DNA of 64,000 nucleotides from Bedellia somnulentella (lineage: Eukaryota; Arthropoda; Insecta; Lepidoptera; Bedelliidae): positions 9,936,401 to 10,000,400 of the forward strand of contig OY755175.1 in assembly GCA_963576735.1 (NCBI GenBank). The letters run 5' to 3'. Made by a program: the position numbers and the translations under genes. Below are positions 55,743-64,000 of this stretch, piece after piece; position 1 is the stretch's first letter, and each line of letters begins with the position of its first letter. Below the pieces are notes generated by a model that worked only from the letters and a program-made list of their open reading frames with translations, searched no databases and was not told the DNA's origin.

Positions 55743-58700
55743 GTATGTTTATAGTCTAAATGTTTGAACGAAATAACTATACTATTAATTGATAGCATTG
55801 TACTCTACAGATTAACGTTTAATTTTATTGCATTTACATTGCTTATATTGTGCAAAATAATTTTATAATCTGTAAGTTCGTAGTTATGTTCGAATCCAAA
55901 ATATTTTAGAAGTAAACCAACATTTAGTTGTATTTGTCAATATTTTAATGCACATCTTCGATATAACTTTTGTTGAAAAGATGATACGTTTTATCTTTTA
56001 ACCAAGAATATGTATGTGTTGAAAATTACTGTTATTATTTTGCCGTGGTTATTTCTCCTCGCAATTTGTTTCCGTCACAAGATGTTTTCTTGTTAGGCAA
56101 GCTCGCTGTTGATATATGTGTCCGAAATACCGTGGCCATATATTACGGTAACCTCCAGCGGACCGGACATAACAGTCCTCGATTTTGCTATAATATCAAT
56201 CGTGCATCTCTGTCGGGTCCAGAAGCAGGGGTCGGGCGGCGACGGGCGCAAGGCGGGGGCAGTACGTGCCGCGTATAATAAGCATTTCATGCAAGGGGTG
56301 CGGGGCGCGGGGCTCGGGCGGGGTTCAGAGGCTACGTAGGTACCTACTTACTGTAAGTCGGGTACCTAACCGGACCATACATTATGAGCTGAGGGTCGCC
56401 GACTCGACGTCTCGTATGCCCCATCTCTGTCCCACCCGGGTCACTACGATATAATTTCACGTGATATATCGAACCTCGCCTCACTCCGACCTTTATGAAA
56501 ATCGTATTATTCTGGACAACGGTTTGCATGCGGGGTGGCATTTAAAAGGAAAATTATAGCTTGACCGCCCAAACCCCTGCCGGAATAAATATGTGTGAGT
56601 TAACTAACGGCGTTGTACTTTATGAAATAGGCCGTTACATAAAATTATTCCTAGCGGCGGATATAATACTGAATCCATCTTTTATCTGCCTGGTTTATAT
56701 ACGGGGTGGCCGTAAAAGGAACAATAAAAACCCAAAACAGTAATAAATTTAGAGCAATAGACGCAAAGGTTGTAGCGAGTTTTATCAATTCCCTCCACGC
56801 GTGGGGTCGGAATCGAACAATAATCTTATGATCCGACCTTTTTACCAATTGTATCTACTCATACCTATATTTAAGACTGACTTAAGTAAAAATGTTAAGG
56901 AAATAATCACAAATTTTAATCTTTCCAATAAGCATTAAAACGTATTACAACTAAAAACGTTATTGACTCCCAAAAACTAGTACAAAATGTTAAAAATCTG
57001 ACATTACTGTTTCACAATTCAAAACCAAATCAGTAAAAGAGAACTTCCTTTGTTTTCATGCATAAAATAATAGCTCGCTATCTTATAACACCGCCTATTA
57101 CTAAGTAATGTGGGTTGTTTCTCACACAGAAACTTTCGGATGGAAAATTTATGTAAAGGATATAAACTCTTAGTGGACTGTTTGTTCGGTTTCGTGTAAA
57201 GAAGGGTCATCGTCTTAACAAGAAGGTAGAGTAAATAGTGGACAAGTGGTTGGGGGTGGACAGGCCCACCGTCTTGGAGGGCTGCGGTCCCGAGCACGCC
57301 GCAACCTGTTCTCGATCTATTATTAATGTTACTTTAATGCGACATTACTAGCGGGCAAGGAACAACATTGTTTGAATATTTAAATACCCAATTTATTTAC
57401 AATGATAAGATGTCGGTTACAAAACACAAACAACCGCTTCAAAGAAACAGCCAATCCGATTTGACTAATTAATGGAAGTAAGAATCAGATAGTTTGTGGA
57501 TACTATGCTGTTAATAATTCCAGAGAGCGGTTGAGCTAAATAGTCTAACAGCAGCGATTCATTATAGCTTGCCTGCCTCGTCCGCCTGATATTAAAATAC
57601 GATATACATTCTTGATTTATCCTATATTGAACATTACATACAAATGAGAAAACTTGTCTAACTTTATTTATATCTTTTATGTATTTTTGTAAGTTTGCCG
57701 TATGTACGTGTCACAAAATGTTTCAGTTGCTCCACAAGCGGCCGGCAGAGCTGTGAGTGTCGGATGACCAAATAAATATGTTTCAAAGTGTTGAGCGGAG
57801 GAGGTCGCGGCGACGCGACGGTCCTCTCGGACGTTTGCTCTTCCACTTGTGTTGTTGCACCACTTATTACACACAAAGTTCTGGCAAAGTTCGGAGCGTC
57901 GGTTTAATTTACTTGATAGTGTAAATAAAGCAGACGGACCGAGAAGTTTTGCGTCCGAGTCGTCGCATTGCCTAAAGCGAGTCCCTTGTAGCGCCGCCGC
58001 GCCGCCACCCGCGGTTTCCTCACAATAACGCGCCACGGCCGAGACTTCCTTATTAATCGAGAACGACAAATTTTAACGACAAGAATTAATGAATCTCGTT
58101 ACACGGGTTAATCCCCAGGTCGTAAAGTGTGCGCCCTGCAGCAGTTAAGGTGCGCGCGGGCGGTGTCTCGACCGCACACTCGCGCCCTATCGTCGTTTGT
58201 GTATGTGTGTGCTGTCAAGATTATTTATTACATAAATTAATACAATCAACTCTTTGGTTAATACTACACATGATAATAAAGGGTATAAAATAGTAATCTT
58301 AAAATCATTTACCAGTAGATTACAAATTGGAGTTTCAAACATATATTGAGAACATATAAAATAGCAACAACATGAAAATGTTTCAAATTGTATAATTGAA
58401 AAATAATCATTACTCGTAAGATGTAACAACAAATGTAAAATTGCTCAATAGAGTGTGAGTGGCATAGGGTCTCATTTCAATTGTATTTCCAGCGGATCAA
58501 TTAAGCGGATGTTTGAATAGACACGTAAGCAGGCAGGTAGAGACACCCAAGCATTAGGCCCTCATCGTGGCTTCAAAGCCAGAAAGACTGATTATGTTGA
58601 TCCGCAATTTCTCCGGGGCGCTATTCCCGCGAACGAAAACTAGCGAGTTTTCCACCGCGCTATTAAGCGGTCGCATCTACATTTGTCCTTATAATGGAAA

Positions 58701-59344
58701 ATGTGTTACTAATTAATTTAAAGCGAAACTCATTTATGTTGAAATGCGTGTCTATTAAGCGATGATGAGCTCTTCGTTTCTTAGATCTATTCTTAGACTC
58801 TCGCGGTGTTTTTTTGTTTGGATTTAATTCTATTTTAAATGTATACGATGTTAAATTACTTAAAAAGTTATCTAAGATCTTTTGACTCCATAGAGACATT
58901 TTGGTTATTTTTTAACATTTATCTCTTTCACGAATATTGACATTCAACCATATGCAACCAGAATTACACTAGATATATCGTTTAAAGTGAACGTCGTGAT
59001 TCTGTCGGAGTCTAATGAAATCAGGCCCCCGCCCCGCCGGCCGGGCAGCGAGCGGTCATCTCTTATCGATTGTGGTGGAGAGCGTGCACCGAATACGATG
59101 CTCAGATACAATCTTATTGCGAATAGAAACATCTAATAAATAACGAGCAGTTAACAGTAAAATACCTGATTGGAAAGAGGGTTTATCCTTGATTTTGCGA
59201 CGGACAAAGGAATCGAACCCCCTTTTGATACGCTTTGAAAATTATATGACATTGAAATATACATTATCTAGATTAGCGAGGTATTCAAACGAAAATGATA
59301 AGAACTGCAACCTTCAGTAAACAACAATCATAAAAATGTGTATG
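55743..59344. other. Transposon-poor region with unique GC-rich blocks
   Basis: Blocks at 56110-56480, 57240-57300, 57720-58180, 58560-58680 and 58990-59100. The longest open frame, 57677-58069 on -, 130 codons, lacks any domain and lies in GC-rich DNA where long chance frames are expected. No supported gene. Confidence 0.4.
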
Positions 59345-59589
59345 CATACATACATACACATACTCACGGCTATAAATCCCTTGAAGGGATAGCCAGAGCT
59401 AAGGAGTTAAAAAAATCCTCAGCCACTTTTGGAAAGTTTAGTGGGGAAATTATGGTAAAATAAAGGTTGTTGGTGATGGTCTTCAACTGCATTGCCCAAA
59501 AATCCCTTAAAAGCCCCAATACCGTTAGTCGCCTCTTACGTACACCCAAAGAAATGGGGTAGTGCTATTCTAAGCCGACACTACACGGC
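59345..59589 (-). mobile_element. SINE-B, full length
   Basis: (ATAC)n tail at left, GGATAGCCAGAGCTAAGGAG, and head AAGCCGACACTACACGGC at right. No clear duplication assigned. Confidence 0.9.
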
Positions 59590-60312
59590 AAATATATATC
59601 CACTTATAAAATTTAAATGATGGGAGTATCTCTACGCAAAAGTTGTTGTTGATTTTTAATAATAAAACAAGATAAGAAAAAATAGCATAAAATAAAAGAA
59701 TAACAAAATGCAGTATAAGTAAAACACCACTTCTCTTTATATGTTTCAGCAATTCATAGATGATGCGGTTAGATACCTATTACAAACTATCCTTTGTTTC
59801 AACATATGCGCGAAAACTAGCTGGTTAATTTTTGGTTCCAAAGTCCAAGTAGATGCTACTTTTGGGATTATTCGTGTACATAATTAGGAAGGTTCAAAGT
59901 CATTTATTCTCTAAAGCTGTCTATTGACATGCATGTTAAATGTACGCCTATCAAAGATGCATACACAATTTGAACTGCGGAATGGCCATGAGAATAGATC
60001 TAGGCGTCTAAATTACTACGAGTACTAAAATGATTGGATATCGAAAGTTATTTGTTAAAAATAATTATCATTTACTCTTCTAAGCTCAGAAAAAGAGATA
60101 AAAATAGTCTTTATGTTTGAAAAAAGAAACGGAATATACAATGCAGAGAGAAATAGTATAGGCGTTAGAGTTACGAAGGATTTGCTATGCAAAGTATGAG
60201 TTACTTAAAAACCCTAAATTTACTTAAAGGACCTATTGGTATAACCAAACCATACTTTACATAAAAAGTTTTGGGGAACCGAATAATGTTATGCACAAAC
60301 ATTTCACATAAC
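59590..60312. other. AT-rich intergenic
   Basis: Nothing recognised. Confidence 0.5.
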
Positions 60313-60325
60313 ATATCATATACCG

Positions 60326-60589
60326 ATATATATCACATAGGCCGTGTAGTGCCGGCTTAGAATGTCGCTACCCCTTTCTACCCACGGGTGTCGTAAGAGG
60401 CGACTAAGGGTATTGGGGCCTTTTATTGGATTTTTGGGCGATGCGGTTGGAGACCCATCACCAAAAACCTTTATTCTTACCATCTTTTCCCCACTCAACT
60501 TCCAAAAGTGGCTGAGGAATTTATAATTCCTTAGCTCTGGTTACCCCTTCTAGGGAAATATAGCCGTGAGTATATGTATGTATGTATGT
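60326..60589 (+). mobile_element. SINE-B, full length and young (subfamily copy 1)
   Basis: Flanked by the 13-bp duplication ATATCATATACCG at 60313-60325 and 60590-60602. Head GCCGTGTAGTGCCGGCTTAG at 60341, tail (TATG)n. Differs from 62337-62590 at about three or four positions and shares with it GAATGTCGCTACCCC where other copies have GAATAGCACTACCCC. Confidence 0.95.
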
Positions 60590-60602
60590 ATATCATATAC
60601 CG

Positions 60603-61244
60603 TGTCCTCTGCACATATTGCTTCTCTAAAGTTTAGTTGAGCGCAATATTACGTTTAGCCAGAGTAATGGAATTAGCCTTCCACAGAACACGTTGCTGGT
60701 CCATGAATATTGATGCATTCATCAATACCTTAGCTGGCATCAAACGGGATATGTATCGTTAGATGATGAGTTCGATAGATATTTCAACGGATCTCAGACC
60801 TGGTGTTTAATATTTAAACAACAGAATTACAGATTAAATAAAAATACCTAAATCATTGAGAACAATAACAATTACAATTAAACACAAAGAGTGAAGGCAT
60901 TCTTCGAGAATATTTTTGCCCTACGTTCCTAACTACGAGATCCTAGATTGTACTATATAAATTTATAAAAGATAACGTATCATTACTTACAAAAAAATGA
61001 TAACATCACTAAATTTTGCTTTTATTATACAAAAAATATATATTTATGAGCAAATATAGAATCACAAATGGAAGTAATTTCATCTTTTTATTATATTAAT
61101 TAACCTTATATATATTAGCGTTTAACTTTACATTTGGGAACCTCTGCCAAAAAAATGGAAGCAGATATTATTAGAATAAAATTTTATAATCTTTAGGGTT
61201 TTATAAGAAGTCCTCTTGGATACTAAGGCCACCCCGCTTGATCG
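60603..61244. other. AT-rich intergenic
   Basis: Nothing recognised. Confidence 0.5.
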
Positions 61245-61435
61245 TACATACATACATACCTACATATATTTCCAGACCTTCAGATGGGAACAATTGAAAA
61301 GAAAGGTGTTGATTAAGGGTCTCCCACCGCATCGCCGTAAAGTCACTTTTGAAAACTCTGATACCCGTCTCTCTGTCGTCGCTTACGAATACCCACGGAA
61401 TGAAATGGAATAGTGCGACATTACACAGCTACACA
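61245..61435 (-). mobile_element. SINE-B, degenerate
   Basis: (ATAC)n at left, GGGTCTCCCACCGCATCGCC, TCGCTTACGAATACCCACGG and GACATTACACAGCT at right. The 3' body is missing. An open frame at 61216-61413 overlaps it by chance. Confidence 0.7.
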
Positions 61436-62336
61436 GCCGTTTGCTGGGATATCTATACTATAGTAAGACTGTAATAATTAATATATACAAGAACATCGGT
61501 AGTGAGTAAGTTTGTCCTTAAATATGTTGTATAAGTTACAGAAAATAGATGGAATAAAGTGGTGACGTTAACCAGCACATTGAATAAACAATATAACACC
61601 GCAGTTTTTTTGTATCAACATAACTTTGGTAATAATCCCCCTTTTGTCGAATTCCGCATAACACACCGCATTGTTCTGTATCTAATTTAGCGTACAGCAA
61701 AGGTTCGCGGGTACATTAGAACTAAAATGGGCAGTGGGCACTGGGCAATAGGCAGGTTGTGTCGCCGCATTAGATCCGGCTGCCGACGAGCCCGCGTCAC
61801 GGACATGCAAATCTAATGAGTATTAGTGTACCCACCCGGCGGCACAGCCTCTGTACAGATTAGCTCTGCCAGTAATTGTAGCCTTCACTGCTGTTTCGCC
61901 ATTTCGCTGTCTGCAAATATACAGATGGTTTAATGTGTATTCTATAACTAGCGATGCTGCAGCTCTAATGCGATTTCGGGTTTGTTATTTTGGTGCACTG
62001 TCTATATTTATTTATTGTTATATGTTTGGGTGTAGAATAGTAGTGTACATGACGGTTTTTATGTCAATTAAGACTTTGGCAACAAAAGATGATAGGAAAA
62101 TCTGAACTGAACGTCTTTGTGCACAAATGCAGAGAGGGTTCGTTTCTGTGACTGTTCAAAAGATGGCGCTCTTGAGATTGTTTCGCTTGAAAAATAATAA
62201 AATTAAACCAATTTAATTTTTAAATACTCATGAATTTCTTTTTTTAAAACAATAGTTAGAGCGTTCACGCTACCGATCCTTTCAGCCCTATTATATTACT
62301 ATACGAATTATATTATTATTATATTTGTACGTATAT
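61436..62336. other. Unique intergenic with one notable block 61680-61920
   Basis: The block includes GACATGCAAATCTAATGAG (octamer plus homeodomain-type core), CCCACCCGGCGGCACAGCC and CCAGTAATTGTAGCC. No coding sequence. Candidate enhancer. Confidence 0.4.
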
Positions 62337-62590
62337 GCCGTGTAGTGCCGGCTTAGAATGTCGCTACCCCTTTCTACCCACGGGTGTCGTAAGAGGCGAC
62401 TAAGGGTATTGGGGCTTTTTATTGGATTTTTGGGCGATGCGGTTGGAGACCCATTACCAAAAACCTTTATTTTTACCATCTTTTCCCCACTCAACTTCCA
62501 AAAGTGGCTGAGGAATTTATAATTCCTTAGCTCTGGTTACCCCTTCTAGGGAAATATAGCCGTGAGTATATGTATGTGTGTATGTATGTA
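62337..62590 (+). mobile_element. SINE-B, full length and young (subfamily copy 2)
   Basis: Head GCCGTGTAGTGCCGGCTTAG at 62337, (TATG)n-type tail to 62590. Near-identical to 60326-60589. Confidence 0.94.
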
Positions 62591-62621
62591 TTATAAAACT
62601 GATATTTTTTGGAACTCAAGA

Positions 62622-62800
62622 CTCAAGCGTTCACGCCGTATATACCCGAAGGGATTTGTAGAGGTACTACGAATAATAGAGGTACTAGTAATACTTATGA
62701 ACATCACGTGACATTGTCACCTGGTATTCAGAGTACCAACGTTTTGCTTGGCCAGGGTACGATGTTTTCCTCACCGTTAACAACTGTAATAATTGATTAC
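62622..62800 (-). mobile_element. SINE-A fragment, rearranged
   Basis: GCGTTCACGCCGTATATACC, a local near-duplication of AGAGGTACTA (62651-62686), ATCACGTGACATTGTCACCT and ATGTTTTCCTCACCGTTAAC. Central part and head missing. Confidence 0.8.
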
Positions 62801-62989
62801 GTATTATTTGATGCCACTTTTTAACGGCGCAGCGCCTGTTTTGATGGAAACTAATTGAACCAATGCTGGCATACAATTACTAAATCTGGCTTGAAAACTT
62901 AGATTTCATGCCTTATTTTATTGTGTACGTTTTATTTTTAGTCATTAGTATTTATAACCGGTGTTTAAATAATATATCCCATATTCTAT

Positions 62990-63335
62990 TATAAATATTA
63001 ATGCCAAAAAGTAGCCAAACCCTCAGAATTAAAAACACTAATGCCACTATTTGAAATCAAACATGGAAAATATGCTAAAATAAACAAAAATCATTTGAAT
63101 CGCCGCGAAAGCTTAAGTGGCCTTTTACAACCACCACTAAGAGGCGACTTTCGACCGATTTCTGAATTGAGTATTCCAGCTGAGAACAACTTAAGTATCG
63201 TTCTGTCACATTGAAATCTTAACAACTGAATGAGACAAAACGATACTTAAGTCGTTCTCAGCTTGAATACTCAATTCAGAAGTCGGGCGTTAGGATCTTA
63301 CACCAACCATTCTAACCCGACACTACACAGCTTAA
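62990..63335 (-). mobile_element. SINE-B, degenerate, split by a palindromic element
   Basis: Left part AAAGTAGCCAAACCCTCAGA and AAGTGGCCTTTTACAACCAC; right part ATTCTAACCCGACACTACAC. The interruption is the palindrome at 63155-63286. Confidence 0.65.
63155..63286. mobile_element. Palindromic (foldback) element
   Basis: Arms 63155-63206 and 63234-63286 are reverse complements over about 50 bp with few mismatches (TTCTGAATTGAGTATTC, AGCTGAGAAC, ACTTAAGTATCGTT), separated by about 27 bp. Inserted in a SINE-B. No target duplication established. Confidence 0.75.
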
Positions 63336-64000
63336 TTTAAATAACTGTCTGTATGTAAAACCAAAAATTTCATTGTATATATCAAATAACTAAAATGCCT
63401 TCTAATAAAGTATTTGATTGCATCGAATTATTGACTACGAGGCCTACGAAGCGCTCGACTGCAATCGTAGCACGGTGCGGCGTAGTCACTACGAAAACTG
63501 TTTTCCACTGGCAACCCAGTCTGCGCACCGAACGGCTCCGCTGGACTGTGAAAATGATTTTGATTTGACCCTTTGAAGGGTGTCTCTACCGCAAAATTAC
63601 GTTTCCTTTTGTGCAGTACATAGCAGATACACGGTGTAATACAAAAGCTCCCTACAGAACTTAGTGAATTAATGACATGTCGCACTGTTTTTAAGAACTA
63701 TGCTATCAATAAACGAACCTATTTAATTACTTAAAAGATTTAATGTAATATTTATCTACTTTATTACGGAATGAAAATGAATTTCGCGTAAAATGTTAAA
63801 ATGGGGACCATTATCGATATTAAGGGGTTCGCCAAAACTCTCTTGGTTTTTATCAGACAATGTGGCAGAGAAGACGATAATTTTATTCTGAGAGTATCTA
63901 TCCTCTTACTGCTGATATATTCAACAGAATATTCCCATATGTGCGTAATTCTGCGGAATGGAAAAAAAGGTCTGCTTGAGGGGTGAAATATGTAAATTTA
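63336..64000. other. Intergenic to window end
   Basis: Unique sequence, GC-richer at 63440-63560. The 85-codon frame on - (63685-63428) and the frame at 63801-63986 show no recognisable domain. Confidence 0.4.

Noticed and set aside
57677..58069. 130-codon - strand frame as a gene
   Set aside because: No domain, low-complexity Ala/Gly runs, GC-rich DNA where long chance frames are expected, and no supporting splice or promoter signal.
1..64000. CRISPR arrays, rRNA genes or bacterial operons
   Set aside because: No regularly spaced direct repeats, no rRNA signature, and eukaryotic intron and repeat structure throughout.

Overview
This window looks like nuclear DNA from a lepidopteran insect. 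The evidence is one intron-containing insect-specific Osiris gene with an arthropod core promoter, an AT-rich background, and a dense set of moth/butterfly-type repeats: non-autonomous Helitrons with a TCTG-rich 5' part and CTAG ends, tRNA-headed SINEs, RTE- and jockey-type LINE scraps, and mariner. No bacterial, organellar or viral gene was seen, and no CRISPR array or rRNA.

The only gene I can support as intact is at 16341-18125 (+ strand): a four-exon, 261-residue Osiris (DUF1676) protein with TATA box, initiator, signal peptide, two-cysteine region, hydrophobic Osiris core and poly(A) signal. Everything else with coding character is a broken transposon gene: THAP exons of a P-type element (853-1414 and 10079-10158, both - strand), a mariner transposase with an internal inversion (32485-33732), and LINE reverse-transcriptase remnants (2281-2502, 21279-21950, 27385-27680, 34976-35890, all - strand).

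I use four working names for repeats. SINE-A: about 370 bp, tRNA-derived head with A and B boxes, tail of TTATG-like units, target-site duplications (TSDs) of 12-18 bp. SINE-B: about 250 bp, head GCCGTGTAGTG, tail (TATG)n; its 3' end matches the 3' end of the RTE-like LINE here, so it was probably moved by that LINE. SINE-C: a tRNA-like sequence sitting at the tip of a long inverted repeat. MITE-140: a 140-bp inverted-repeat element with a 3-bp CTG duplication. Insertions are often nested, giving a relative order of events (Helitron, then the P-type element inside it; SINE-A, then SINE-B, SINE-C or MITE-140 inside it).

Layout: 0-12.7 kb is a transposon graveyard; 12.7-16 kb is AT-rich with microsatellites; 16.2-18.1 kb is the Osiris gene; 19.1-23.4 kb and 25.9-37.5 kb are again repeat-rich; 38.3-62 kb is poor in transposons and has repeated GC-rich unique blocks (38.4-40.1, 42.7-43.0, 46.7-47.0, 49.2-49.6, 51.2-52.7, 53.1-53.3, 56.1-56.6, 57.7-58.2, 61.7-61.9 kb). 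Those blocks have no convincing coding content and could be regulatory DNA of a developmental gene lying outside the window; that is inference. Coordinates of repeat edges are exact where a TSD is given and approximate elsewhere.
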